Shown here: in pieces, positions 24,511 to 33,724 of the stretch | Layout of the letters: each line of letters starts with the position of its first letter | Numbering within the stretch: position 1 is the stretch's first letter | NCBI RefSeq assembly: GCF_936943645.1 | Contig: NZ_CAKZJO010000105.1 | Coordinates: 37,446 to 101,445 of the forward strand | Origin: an uncultured Bradyrhizobium sp. | GTDB lineage: Bacteria > Pseudomonadota > Alphaproteobacteria > Rhizobiales > Xanthobacteraceae | Length of the DNA: 64,000 nucleotides | Reading direction: 5' to 3' | Notes under the pieces: model-generated | Seen by the model: the letters and a program-made list of their open reading frames with translations, nothing else | The model's database searches: none | Told to the model about the DNA's origin: nothing | Made by a program: the position numbers and the translations under genes

Positions 24511-25589
24511 GTCGATCTCTTCCCCAGCCAGGAATCCAGTTTCGGCCACAGCCGCTTGACGGCGTTGGCGCCCGCGACAAGCGAGACGTGACCGCCCTTC
24601 AGCATCACCTCTTCCTTGTCCGTAGACCCGATCTTCGCAATCAGGTGTTTTGCGGCCTCATACGGCACGATGTGGTCGTGCTCGGCGACGGCGTGCAGGA
24701 TGGGCACCTTGATGTTCTCGAGCTTCGCCGCGCGGCCGCCGACCGACATGGTGTCGTTGAACAGCTTGTTGTCCCACATCAGGTCCTTGGTGATGGTGCG
24801 GAAATATTCGCCCGCGAGCGGCAGCGTGTCGGTCGCCCAGCGGTCGAACATCCGGTAGGACTTGACGAACTCGTCGTTCCAGATGTTCTCCCACAGCTGG
24901 ATCTGGCTCACCGTGCGCGAGGCGGGGCGCAGCATCTCGAACGAGGACAGGATCATCTCCGGCGGCACGTTGCCGACGCTGTCGACGAGACGATCGACGT
25001 CGAAATAGCGGCGATCCGAAAAATTCGAAAACAGCTTCATCTCGCGGAAGTCGATCGGCGTGGTGAAGCAGATCAGATTCTTCATCGGCCCGTCCCTGTG
25101 GATCGAGCCGTAGAGCAGCGACAGCACGCCGCCGAAGCAATAGCCGATGACGGAGACGTCCTGCTCGCCGGAATCGGCCTGCACGCGGCGGACGCAGTCC
25201 GGAATGAAGTCGAGGACATAGTCCTCCATCCGCAGGCTCTTCTCTTCCGGCCGCGGAGCACTCCAGTCGAGCATGTAGACGTCGTAGCCGCGCTTGAGCA
25301 GGAACTCGATGAAGCTCTGGCCGGGCACGAGGTCGAGAATGTAGCCACGATTGGTGGTCGCCATCACGATCAGCACCGGGACGCGGTAGATCTCGTCCGA
25401 CATCGGCCTGTAGTGATAGAGGCTCATCGTGCCGCGCGAATGCAGCACGTCCTTCGGCGTCGAGCCGAGCGAAGGGCCCGAGGTCGAGAAATACTCGACG
25501 CCCTTGATGCTGCGCTGGATGGCGCGCTGCACCTCGGTCTGGATGCGCTCCGGGATGGAGGCGAGATCAAGTCCTGCCGGCGCGTTCAC
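24507..25589 (-). CDS. phaC: Class III/IV-type polyhydroxyalkanoate synthase catalytic subunit
   Basis: 360-residue PHA synthase, the length of the two-subunit class III and IV enzymes (class I and II are near 560-600). Lipase-box-like GYCFGG places the nucleophile at C151; the acid and base follow in AEHDHIVPYE and KGGHVSLV. It polymerises hydroxyacyl-CoA to polyester at the granule surface. The GTG start overlaps the stop of the small PhaE-like gene (GTGA), which indicates a stoichiometric complex. The downstream GNAT gene is coupled by an ATGA overlap. Confidence 0.93.
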   Translation of the reverse strand: MNAPAGLDLASIPERIQTEVQRAIQRSIKGVEYFSTSGPSLGSTPKDVLHSRGTMSLYHYRPMSDEIYRVPVLIVMATTNRGYILDLVPGQSFIEFLLKRGYDVYMLDWSAPRPEEKSLRMEDYVLDFIPDCVRRVQADSGEQDVSVIGYCFGGVLSLLYGSIHRDGPMKNLICFTTPIDFREMKLFSNFSDRRYFDVDRLVDSVGNVPPEMILSSFEMLRPASRTVSQIQLWENIWNDEFVKSYRMFDRWATDTLPLAGEYFRTITKDLMWDNKLFNDTMSVGGRAAKLENIKVPILHAVAEHDHIVPYEAAKHLIAKIGSTDKEEVMLKGGHVSLVAGANAVKRLWPKLDSWLGKRST

Positions 25590-25969
25590 GTTTTTCCTCC
25601 GTTCTCGGAGGGCGGCTGCTTCGTCCGTGGCGGCCGCGGCGTCGCGTCAAACCCCTGGGAGATGCCTGAACGTGCGGCCATCTGGCTCAGCATCGACTTC
25701 ATCTCGCCGATCTGGGCTTCGATGGACTGCAACCGTTCCGCAAGACCGGTGACCTGCTCCCGGCTCGGCAGGTTCATCGTGACGAGATATTTCTCCATGA
25801 GTTCGCCGAGCTGCTTCTGAGCACCTGCAGCAACTCCGCCCGCGCGATTCATCGCCTGTGAAAACTCGGGCGACGACATGGCCTGGTTGGCGAAGGAGTT
25901 GAACCCCTTCTCCATCTCGCCCACCATCTTCTGCCACATGGCAACGGGATCATTGGTCTTGTCGGTCAT
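25586..25969 (-). CDS. Small PhaE/PhaR-like PHA synthase partner subunit
   Basis: 127 residues from the ATG at 25969. The N-terminal DPVAMWQKMVGEMEKGFNSFANQAMSSPEFSQAMNR resembles the start of PhaE and related synthase subunits. The centre is a predicted helical or coiled-coil stretch (ERLQSIEAQIGEMKSMLSQMAA) and the tail is proline- and lysine-rich. It overlaps the phaC start, which is the context expected for an obligate second subunit. It is far shorter than typical PhaE (about 350 residues) and somewhat shorter than Bacillus PhaR, so it may be a minimal form. Function is inferred mainly from context. Confidence 0.72.
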   Translation of the reverse strand: MTDKTNDPVAMWQKMVGEMEKGFNSFANQAMSSPEFSQAMNRAGGVAAGAQKQLGELMEKYLVTMNLPSREQVTGLAERLQSIEAQIGEMKSMLSQMAARSGISQGFDATPRPPRTKQPPSENGGKT

Positions 25970-26132
25970 CGGCGTCCTCCTGCTATCGAGAGCTGCGATG
26001 CCCTTCTTTTTCGCCATACCACACCGTTGCGCGATGCCGGTCAACCGGCGCGACGCAAGGTGCGGCGCACACGGCTTCTTTGCCGCGTGAAACCATGCGA
26101 TACAGCATTGACCAGCAGAGAGGGAACGCACC

Positions 26133-27047
26133 GTGACCGCCCATCAGCCGCCCCAGACCGTCCGCGCCAACGGCATCGACATCTGCTACGAGATTTTTGG
26201 CAACGACAACGCCGAGCCATTGCTGCTGATCATGGGGCTCGGGGCGCAGATGATCCACTGGGACGATGCGTTTTGCGAGCAGCTTGCCGCACGTGGCTTC
26301 CGCGTGATCCGCTTCGACAATCGCGACATCGGCAAGTCCAGCCATCTCACCGGCGGCAAGCGCTTGACGCCGCTCGAGCTGCTGAAACTGCGCTTCTTCA
26401 GGATTCCGGTCGCTGCGACCTACAAGCTGATCGATATGGCAAGAGACACGGTCGGACTGATGGATGCGCTCGGCATCAAGTCGGCGCATCTCGTCGGGGC
26501 GTCGATGGGCGGCATGATCGCGCAGGAGGTGACGCTGTCGTTTCCGCACCGCGTCCGCTCGCTGACCTCGATCATGTCGACGACGGGCAATCCGCGTGTG
26601 CCACCGCCGACCCGCGAGGCCGCCGCGATGCTGATGGCGCCACCACCGCGCAGCAAGGAGGAATACATCGTGCGTTACGGCCAGACCTGGAAGGTGCTGC
26701 GCGCCGGACATTTTCCGGAAGAGGAAGCGCTCGACCCCGAGCGTGCCGAGCGGGTGTTCGCGCGCGGCCTCAATCCCGCCGGCGTCGGCCGGCAGCTTCG
26801 CGCCGTGCTGGCCTCCGGCAGCCGCAAGGAACGGCTGCACGCCGTGACCGCGCCGACACTGGTCATTCATGGCACCGTGGATCCGCTGGTGCGCCCCGAG
26901 GGCGGCAAGGACACGGCGGCGTCGATCCCGAATGCAAAGCTGTTGATGATCGACGGCATGGGCCACGCACTGCCGATGCGCTTCTGGCAGGAGATCATCG
27001 ACGCCATCGACAAGCACGCGCACGGCGCGGCCGCCAAAGCAGCTTAA
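26133..27047 (+). CDS. Alpha/beta hydrolase
   Basis: 304 residues from a GTG at 26133 preceded by GAGAGGGA. Oxyanion region IMGLGAQMIHWDDAF, nucleophile elbow GASMGGMIAQEV, acid in HGTVDPLVRPEGG and catalytic histidine in DGMGHALPMRFW are all present. It resembles the widespread family that includes aclacinomycin methylesterase-like and lactone hydrolases. It is divergent from the PhaE-PhaC operon, and its 3' end overlaps the convergent spermidine-synthase-like gene by 4 bp. The substrate is unknown. Confidence 0.85.
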   Translation: MTAHQPPQTVRANGIDICYEIFGNDNAEPLLLIMGLGAQMIHWDDAFCEQLAARGFRVIRFDNRDIGKSSHLTGGKRLTPLELLKLRFFRIPVAATYKLIDMARDTVGLMDALGIKSAHLVGASMGGMIAQEVTLSFPHRVRSLTSIMSTTGNPRVPPPTREAAAMLMAPPPRSKEEYIVRYGQTWKVLRAGHFPEEEALDPERAERVFARGLNPAGVGRQLRAVLASGSRKERLHAVTAPTLVIHGTVDPLVRPEGGKDTAASIPNAKLLMIDGMGHALPMRFWQEIIDAIDKHAHGAAAKAA

Positions 27048-27718
27048 GCCTTCTTCGCGATCCAGATCACGTGACGCGCGCCGCCGCCTCGTCCGGTGGC
27101 GCGGACCGCGGCTTCGTTGACCTCGAAGCCGGCGCGCTTGAGGCGCTTGGTGAAGGCCGGATTGGGTCCCGACGACCAGACGGCGAGGACGCCACCCGGC
27201 CGCAGCGCCGTCTTGGCCGCCGCCAGTCCGCTTGCACCATAGAGCGCGTCATTGCCCTTGCGGGTCAGCCCTTCCGGCCCATTGTCGACATCGAGCAAAA
27301 TGGCGTCGAAGGCCGAGCTCTTGGCACGGATGACTTCGCCGACGTCGATTTCCCGGATGCTCACCCTGACATCATCCAGGCTGTCGCCGAAGACCTCGGC
27401 CATCGGCCCGCGCGCCCAGGCGACCACCGCGGGCACCAGCTCGGACACCACGATCTTTGCCTTGGGCCCGAGCACCGTGAGCGCGGCACGCAGCGTAAAG
27501 CCCATGCCGAGGCCACCAATGAGGATAACGGGCTTGGCGATGGTCTCGATCTGCTTCGCCGCGAGTGTTGCAAGCGCAGCTTCCGAGCCGGACAGGCGAT
27601 TGTTCATCAGCTCGTTGGTGCCGAGCTTGATGGAGAACTCCTTGCCCCGCCGCATCAGGCGGAGCTCCTCGTCGGAGCCGGGGATCTTGGCGGTGTCGAG
27701 CTTTTCCCAGGGAATCAT
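27044..27718 (-). CDS. Spermidine-synthase-like SAM/dcSAM-binding protein
   Basis: 224 residues from the ATG at 27718. A Rossmann methyltransferase-type fold with the nucleotide loop VILIGGLGMGFTLRAAL, a following acidic VVSELVPAVVAWARG and FDAILLDVDNGPEGL. This is the layout of spermidine synthases. The N-terminal beta-hairpin domain is shortened, and several bacterial homologues of this size are annotated only as spermidine-synthase-like. It starts 31 bp after the CYP102 stop and is probably read through from it. Aminopropyl transfer is not established. Confidence 0.75.
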   Translation of the reverse strand: MIPWEKLDTAKIPGSDEELRLMRRGKEFSIKLGTNELMNNRLSGSEAALATLAAKQIETIAKPVILIGGLGMGFTLRAALTVLGPKAKIVVSELVPAVVAWARGPMAEVFGDSLDDVRVSIREIDVGEVIRAKSSAFDAILLDVDNGPEGLTRKGNDALYGASGLAAAKTALRPGGVLAVWSSGPNPAFTKRLKRAGFEVNEAAVRATGRGGGARHVIWIAKKA

Positions 27719-27749
27719 GGGGCGACGTTTAGCACGATCAGGCGAACAA

Positions 27750-30700
27750 TCACCCACCCGCCCAGACGTCCAGCACATACCGGTTCGTCGTGCCCATCTC
27801 CTCGATCCAGCGTGCGCTGGCGGCGGCGTCGCTGCCGCTCTTCTCGCGGTGGATCGCGACCAGCGCCGCCTTCACGTCGGGCTCCATCTTGCCGCCGTCG
27901 CCGCAGACATAGATGATCGCGCCCTGCTCGATCAGCGGCCAGACCTTGTCCTTCTGCGCGGCGAGCACGTGCTGCACGTAGGTCTTCGGCCCGTCGGCGC
28001 GCGAGAACGCCGTGAACAGCTCGGTGATCCCGCTTGCGGCCAGCGCCTTCAGCTCCTCCGCGTAGAGAAAATCCTGATCGGGATGGCGGCAGCCGAAGAA
28101 CAGCATGGATGGCCCAAGGCTGGCGCCCTTTGCCTTGCGCGCCGCGCGCTCCTGGAGGAAGCCGCGGAACGGCGCGAGCCCGGTGCCGGGGCCGATCATG
28201 ATGATCGGCACCGACGGATCGTCGGGAAGCCGGAAGCCGGCCTTGGTCTCGCGCACGGTCGCATAGACCGCATCGCCCGCACGGCGATTGGCGAGATAGT
28301 TCGAGCAGATGCCTTTGTAGGTGCCGCGCCCCGACGCCGCCGGGCCTTCGACCACGCCGACCGTGATGCTGCAGCGCGCGAAATCCACCGACGGCGAGGA
28401 CGAGATCGAATAATAGCGCGGCGCGAGCAGCGAGAGCATCTCCAGATAGGCGTGGAATGGCAGTTCGCAGGCGGGATATTCCAGCAGCAGATCGAACACC
28501 GATTTGCGCTTGGCCAGGATCTCGCTGCGGTAACGCTCGAGCGTTTCGGCCTCCTCGCCGACGAAGCCCAGCAGCTTCGGCTTGGTGACCGGGCAGCGCG
28601 TATGATCGGCCATGATCTGGATCTGCTTGCGCGTCGCCACCTGCTGCAGCTCGACGAACTCGCTGAGCAGGCGTCCGACCGACACCGCCTCGCCGACCGG
28701 CAATTGGGCGCGGCGGCCTTCTGCGACCTGAAGCCTGATCTGGTCAGCCGGCAGGAAGCCGAAGCGTCGGGCGACCGAATCCACCAGCGTCGGATCGTTG
28801 CGCGGGACGACGCTGAGGTGGTCGCCGACGCGGTAGCTGACATTCGCCGGCAGCTGCACCTCGATATGGCGCGTCGAGCGCTCCGACGGGTTGGGCCCAG
28901 CCTTGTTCTGAAGCTCGTCGTTGGCGAGCACCTTCATCGCCACCGCACCGCCCTGGGCGACGATGGTATTGATCGCGGTCACCGCCACCGGCTCGATCGC
29001 GTAGAGCGGATCGTCCTCCGCGGTGCGGGTGAAGTTCCAGTCGATGCCGAATTCCTTGGTCGCGACCTGCGCCGCCGCCGGGAACCACTTCTGGAACTGA
29101 CCGTCGAGATCGCTGCGCGCATCGCCCTCGCCGCGCGGATAGACCGCGCGCGCGCCATGCGCCGACAAATGCTCATCGATCAGGCGCGGCACCGATTGAT
29201 AGGTCGCGGCCCAGTCGCTGTTGCCGCAACCGAACACGGCGTAGCGGACCCCGGCAAAGGCATCTGTCGGCAAGTCGCTGCCGAGCCATTTGACGAACTG
29301 CGTCGCATTGTCGGGCGGGGCGCCGTTGTAGGAGGCGCAGATGATCAGCACGCCGCCCTCCTGCGGCAGCTTGCCGACGTAATCGTCGAGCGGGCCGAGA
29401 TGCACGGCAAAACCGTTGATCTCCGCAAGATCGGCCATGCGCGTCGCCAGCTCTTCCGCGGTGCCGAGGTTCGAGCCGTACAGCACCAGCATCGGCGTGT
29501 TGTGGCCGGGCCGCGCGGTTGGCTGACGTGGCGCCTTCGGCGACGAAGCCACAGCCGCAATCGGCCCGCCATAGGCACCACGCTCGCGATTGGCGCGTGG
29601 ACGCACCCTGATCTTGAAGCCTTCCGGCTTCATCGTCAGGGTTTCCTTCAAATGCATCTGGTAGCGCTGATGGTCGATCAGCTTGAAGCGCTGCAGGATC
29701 ATGCCGAGCGCGAGCGCGGCCTCGTGCATGGCAAAGCCACGGCCGATGCAGGCGCGCTGGCCGTTGCCGAACGGCTTCCAGGCATTGATCGGCCGCTTGG
29801 CCTCGGCTTCCTTGCTGAAATTCTCGGGATCGAAGGCGTCAGGATTCGGTCCCCACACGGAGGGATCCCGATGCAGCGCGGTCACCAGGATCGTGATGAA
29901 AGTGCCCTTGCGGAGCTTGTACTTCCCGCCGCCGATGGTCTCGTCGTTCAGCGGCGAGATGCCATAGGCCGGCGCCGGCGGCCACAGCCGCAGCGCCTCT
30001 TTCAGGATCTGCGTGATGTAGGTGAGCTGCGTCACCTGCTGGTAGGTCGGCTTGGCATTGACGTCGGGGCCGAAGACGCGATCGACCTCGTCATAGGCCT
30101 TCTTCAGGATCTCCGGGTGCTTGAGCAGCGCATAGAGCGTGTAGGACAAGAGGCCACTGGTGGTCTCGTGGCCCGCGATCAGGAAGGTGTTGATCTGGTA
30201 GCGGATGTTGACGTCGTCGAGCTGCTCGCCGGTCGAGCGGTCGACGCCGGTCATCATCGCGGCGAGCATGTCCTTCTTGTCGTCGATCCCTTCCGAGCTC
30301 TTGCGGCGCTCGGCGATGATCTCGTCGACCATCTTGTTCATGAAGGCGACGTCTTCGGCGAGCGTCTTGCGCCGCTTCTGCATCCAGAGCTGCTCGAACG
30401 GCAGCCCACGCGTCATCATGATGGTTTCGAGCGAGCGCACCAGCGACTCGACGAAGGGATGGTAGTCGCGCCGATAGAAGGAATTGAAGCGGTAATCGAA
30501 GCCGCACAGGCCGATCGTATCCAGCGTCAGCGCGGTCATGTCGTGGACCACGTCGATCTCGTCGTCGGCGTTGAGCCGCTCCCACTTCTGGACGAGCTGC
30601 TCGGCGATATCGACCATGCTCGGGTGATAGGATTGCATGGCCCGGTTGCCGAACGGCTGCAGCAGGATGTTGTGCGCCTTGCTCCAGTTCGGCTCCCTGG

Positions 30701-30986
30701 TATCCGCCGTGAACAGGCCGTCGCCGCCGACCGCACGCACGCGCCGCAGCGCGCCACGCACCGTCTTGTCGAAACGTTTCTCGTCGGAGATTTCGTCGAC
30801 GAGATCGTGGCCGGAGACGACGACGATCGGCGAGCCCATCATGTCGAGCCAGAAGATCGGACCGAGCTCCTTGGCAAGCCGCGTCAAATGCTGCACGGGC
30901 GCTGCCGAGTCCAGCGACAGCATGTTGCCGACCACGGGCTTGGTCGGCGGCTGCGGAATCGGATCCAGACGGTTCTTGGATGACAT
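27750..30986 (-). CDS. CYP102-type self-sufficient P450-NADPH reductase fusion
   Basis: 1078 residues from the ATG at 30986. Residues about 1-470 are a P450 with AGHETTSGLLSYTLYALLKHP (I-helix) and FGNGQRACIGRGFAMHE, haem ligand C413. A short linker leads to an FMN flavodoxin domain (LVLYGSNLGTAEELATRMADLA) and then an FAD/NADPH reductase domain (RYYSISSSPS; GPGTGLAPFRGFLQER; final YVLDVWAGG). The order and length match Bacillus P450 BM3 and the Bradyrhizobium member CYP102A6, which hydroxylate fatty acids at subterminal positions using NADPH. Neighbours are an epoxide-hydrolase-like protein and a wax-ester synthase, supporting a fatty-acid substrate. Confidence 0.96.
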   Translation of the reverse strand: MSSKNRLDPIPQPPTKPVVGNMLSLDSAAPVQHLTRLAKELGPIFWLDMMGSPIVVVSGHDLVDEISDEKRFDKTVRGALRRVRAVGGDGLFTADTREPNWSKAHNILLQPFGNRAMQSYHPSMVDIAEQLVQKWERLNADDEIDVVHDMTALTLDTIGLCGFDYRFNSFYRRDYHPFVESLVRSLETIMMTRGLPFEQLWMQKRRKTLAEDVAFMNKMVDEIIAERRKSSEGIDDKKDMLAAMMTGVDRSTGEQLDDVNIRYQINTFLIAGHETTSGLLSYTLYALLKHPEILKKAYDEVDRVFGPDVNAKPTYQQVTQLTYITQILKEALRLWPPAPAYGISPLNDETIGGGKYKLRKGTFITILVTALHRDPSVWGPNPDAFDPENFSKEAEAKRPINAWKPFGNGQRACIGRGFAMHEAALALGMILQRFKLIDHQRYQMHLKETLTMKPEGFKIRVRPRANRERGAYGGPIAAVASSPKAPRQPTARPGHNTPMLVLYGSNLGTAEELATRMADLAEINGFAVHLGPLDDYVGKLPQEGGVLIICASYNGAPPDNATQFVKWLGSDLPTDAFAGVRYAVFGCGNSDWAATYQSVPRLIDEHLSAHGARAVYPRGEGDARSDLDGQFQKWFPAAAQVATKEFGIDWNFTRTAEDDPLYAIEPVAVTAINTIVAQGGAVAMKVLANDELQNKAGPNPSERSTRHIEVQLPANVSYRVGDHLSVVPRNDPTLVDSVARRFGFLPADQIRLQVAEGRRAQLPVGEAVSVGRLLSEFVELQQVATRKQIQIMADHTRCPVTKPKLLGFVGEEAETLERYRSEILAKRKSVFDLLLEYPACELPFHAYLEMLSLLAPRYYSISSSPSVDFARCSITVGVVEGPAASGRGTYKGICSNYLANRRAGDAVYATVRETKAGFRLPDDPSVPIIMIGPGTGLAPFRGFLQERAARKAKGASLGPSMLFFGCRHPDQDFLYAEELKALAASGITELFTAFSRADGPKTYVQHVLAAQKDKVWPLIEQGAIIYVCGDGGKMEPDVKAALVAIHREKSGSDAAASARWIEEMGTTNRYVLDVWAGG

Positions 30987-31014
30987 CGAAATGTAGTCCC
31001 CCTGCCTCAATGTC

Positions 31015-31100
31015 GTCATTTCGAGCGAAGCAACGCAATCCAGAAATATATCCGCGGAGATAGTCTGGATTGCTTCGTCGCTTCGCTCCTCGCAATGACG
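31015..31100. repeat. Palindromic repeat type A (copy 3)
   Basis: GTCATTTCGAGCGAAGC at the left and GCTTCGCTCCTCGCAATGAC at the right frame inner arms CAATCCAGA and TCTGGATTG around TCCGCGGAGA. It fills most of the gap between the epoxide-hydrolase-like gene and CYP102 and would be transcribed if they share a message. Confidence 0.86.
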
Positions 31101-31118
31101 TGTTCGCGATGACGAGCG

Positions 31119-32114
31119 CTAGCCAAACCGCCTTCTACGCCATTCGATCAGCTTGGCGCTGACCTCTTCCGGCTTCTCCTGCTGCGTCCAATGGCCGCTG
31201 TCCTTCACCAGATATTTCTCGAGATCGCCGATCAGTTTCTCCATGCCGTCGGCCGCCGAGGGCGGCAGTACGGCATCGCTCTCCGCCATGATCATCAGCG
31301 ACGGCACATGGATGTGATGGTCCAGCCCCTTCGCGCGCTCCCAGTTGCGGGTGAAATTGCGGTACCAGTTGATGCCGCCGGTGAAGCCGGTCCTGGTGAA
31401 GGTGTCGACGAACACTTTCTTCTCGTCGGCCGACAGGATCGGCGTGCGCGGATCGACCTTGGCATCGTAGGCCGCGATCATCTGCGGAAAGGCCAGATTG
31501 GTTTTGGCCGAGGCGCCAACGCCGGCGATCGGCGGCTCCTCGGGCTTTGCCGGCGGCCGCGCCAGCGGCTTGCGCATGAAGGCATCGAAAGTCTGCTCGA
31601 CCCGGCTGCCGAAGATCCGGTCCGGCTCGCGCGCGGGATCCTGGAACTGGACGATGTACATCTGGTCGCCGAAGCGCTGGCGGAACAGCGCGATCGGGTC
31701 GATCGGCGCGCGGTCCCAATGCGGGGTGTTGACGCCGACCACGCCGGCGACGCGCGAGGGATGCCGCAGCGGCATCTGCCAGACCACGAAGCCGCCCCAG
31801 TCGTGACCGACGAAGATCGCCTTATCGATGTTGAGATGATCGAGCAGTCCGACGAGATCGCCTGTCAGATGCTCCATGTCGTAGGCCTCGACCGGCTCCG
31901 GCCGGTCGGTCGCGCCATAGCCGCGCTGGTCCGGGGCGATCACCCGGATGCCGGCGTCGCTGAGCGCCTTGATCTGATGACGCCAGGAGAAGGCGAGCTC
32001 GGGCCAGCCGTGACACAGCACCACTGGCGGCTTGTCGCCGACGGGACCCGCCTCGTAGTAGCCCATGCGGATTCCGTTCGTCTGAACGAACTTGAGCGGC
32101 GGCATTTCAATCAT
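31119..32114 (-). CDS. Epoxide-hydrolase-like alpha/beta hydrolase
   Basis: 331 residues from the ATG at 32114 (a GTG one codon upstream and an ATG three codons downstream are alternatives). HGWPELAFSWRHQI is the HGxP oxyanion motif of soluble epoxide hydrolases. GHDWGGFVVW supplies an aspartate nucleophile rather than serine. The late KDSGHWTQQEKPEEV holds the catalytic histidine. The Asp nucleophile supports an epoxide hydrolase or haloalkane dehalogenase chemistry; HGxP favours the former. It is 10 bp downstream of the WS/DGAT gene and upstream of CYP102, so it could open fatty epoxides. Confidence 0.86.
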   Translation of the reverse strand: MIEMPPLKFVQTNGIRMGYYEAGPVGDKPPVVLCHGWPELAFSWRHQIKALSDAGIRVIAPDQRGYGATDRPEPVEAYDMEHLTGDLVGLLDHLNIDKAIFVGHDWGGFVVWQMPLRHPSRVAGVVGVNTPHWDRAPIDPIALFRQRFGDQMYIVQFQDPAREPDRIFGSRVEQTFDAFMRKPLARPPAKPEEPPIAGVGASAKTNLAFPQMIAAYDAKVDPRTPILSADEKKVFVDTFTRTGFTGGINWYRNFTRNWERAKGLDHHIHVPSLMIMAESDAVLPPSAADGMEKLIGDLEKYLVKDSGHWTQQEKPEEVSAKLIEWRRRRFG

Positions 32115-32124
32115 CACGAGGTCC

Positions 32125-33675
32125 CTATTCCGCAGCGCCCTTGATGTCCGCGGCCGGCGGCGCGTAGGCCGCCTCCAGCGCGGCGAACTCCTCCGGCAGC
32201 ATGTCGCACATCACCTGCACATGCGGAATGATGTTGGCGCCGACGATGAAGCCGAAATCGAGCTGGTCGCGATAGCTCTGCACGGTGATGTTGAGCGCCT
32301 GCCCATGCGTCGAGATCGAGACCGGGAAGATGTGCAGGAGCTCGGCGCCGGCAGCATAAAGCGTCTGCCGCGGCCCCGGCACGTTGGACACCGTGATGTT
32401 GGCGGCCGGCGGCAGCACGTCGGACAGGTTCGACCGGCTGTAGAGCAAAGCCAGGATCTGCACCATGATCGGCGCGCCCAGCATCGAGATGTTCGAGACC
32501 TGGGGCATCAGCGCGCGCAAGGGATGCGACATCTCCTTGGACTTCGTCGACTGCGCGATGATGGCCTCCAGCCGCGCCTTGGGATCGTCGACATTGGTCG
32601 CGATCGCGCAGATCATGCCGAACACCTGGTTATTGGCCTCGGTGTTGCCCTCCTCGCGCAGCGAGATCGGCACGGCGGCGGTCAGCGATTTTGCCGGCAG
32701 CGTACCGTATTGCTGCAAATAGCGACGAACCACGCCGGAGGCGAGCGCCAGCACGACGTCGTTGAGCTTGCCGCCGGCGAGCTTCGCCAGCGCCTTCGCG
32801 CGCGACAGCGAAATTGACACACCGGCGAAGCTTCGCTCCGACGAGATGGTCTTGTTCAGCATGGTCGGCGGCGACACCATGCTGGCGAGGCTCTCGCGCG
32901 ACTTGGGATCGGAGACCTTGCCGAGCACCTCCGACACGCTCTTGACCATGGTCGGGATATTGCCCGCAAAGCGCACCGCGCTTTCGATCTGGTACATCGC
33001 GTTGTCGAACAGGATCGAACCGATGTCGCTCTTGCCGGTGCGCGGCAATTGCAGGTTCTGCGCGGCCTTGCCGGCATCGAGCGGCTGGTTGAACAGCTGC
33101 TGGTAGGAATCCAGGAGGTTCGCCGCGATGTCGCGCGGCTCCTGTCCGGGCTTAGCTCCGGCCGCCGGCGGATCGACCTGCCGCGGGATCGGCGAAATGT
33201 CGTAGATCATGTTGGTCAACGCCGCGCCGGCGCCGCCGTCGATGGCGGCATGGTGCATCTTGGAGTAGAGCCCGACCTCGTTGTCCTTCATGCCCTCGAA
33301 CACGTAGAACTCCCAGAGCGGGCGGGCGCGGTTGAGCAGCTTGGCATGCATCCAGCCGACGATGCGCTCGAGCGTGGCGCGGTCGCGCGGCTGCGGCAGG
33401 CTGGCGCGGAAAATATGGCGGTCGATGTCGAACTGGTCATCCTCGACCCAGGAGGGATGGTCGATGTCGAGCGGCGCCTTCTCCAGCCGCGCTTTGAGGA
33501 TCGGCGCGATATGCAGGCGCGAGACGATCATCGCCTTGAAGTCTTCGAAGAAGTCGCCCTTGTAGTCGTCGGGCAGGCGAAAGATCGCCATGCTGCCGAC
33601 ATGCATCGGCATCTCCGGCGTTTCCAGATAGAGAAATGATGCGTCCAGCGACGACAGCTTCTTACCGTCAGCCAT
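32125..33675 (-). CDS. Wax ester synthase / diacylglycerol acyltransferase (WS/DGAT)
   Basis: 516-residue acyltransferase of the bacterial WS/DGAT family. The catalytic HHxxxDG motif reads HHAAIDG with H141, H142 and D146. PLWEFYVFEGM just before it and TVSNVPGPRQTLYAAGAELL in the C-terminal half are family hallmarks. It esterifies acyl-CoA to long-chain alcohols or diacylglycerol, making neutral storage lipid. Placement between an alpha/beta hydrolase and an epoxide-hydrolase-like gene, upstream of a fatty-acid P450, suggests an operon for hydroxy- or neutral-lipid metabolism. The in vivo acceptor is unknown. Confidence 0.93.
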   Translation of the reverse strand: MADGKKLSSLDASFLYLETPEMPMHVGSMAIFRLPDDYKGDFFEDFKAMIVSRLHIAPILKARLEKAPLDIDHPSWVEDDQFDIDRHIFRASLPQPRDRATLERIVGWMHAKLLNRARPLWEFYVFEGMKDNEVGLYSKMHHAAIDGGAGAALTNMIYDISPIPRQVDPPAAGAKPGQEPRDIAANLLDSYQQLFNQPLDAGKAAQNLQLPRTGKSDIGSILFDNAMYQIESAVRFAGNIPTMVKSVSEVLGKVSDPKSRESLASMVSPPTMLNKTISSERSFAGVSISLSRAKALAKLAGGKLNDVVLALASGVVRRYLQQYGTLPAKSLTAAVPISLREEGNTEANNQVFGMICAIATNVDDPKARLEAIIAQSTKSKEMSHPLRALMPQVSNISMLGAPIMVQILALLYSRSNLSDVLPPAANITVSNVPGPRQTLYAAGAELLHIFPVSISTHGQALNITVQSYRDQLDFGFIVGANIIPHVQVMCDMLPEEFAALEAAYAPPAADIKGAAE

Positions 33676-33724
33676 AGTTCCCTCCGCTACCTATTCTGAC
33701 GGGCGCCTTTGCCGGCGCTTCTCG

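Noticed and set aside
27252..30983. A 1243-codon open frame on the plus strand
   Set aside because: Antisense to CYP102, whose domains are unmistakable; the product is low-complexity and unlike any protein family.
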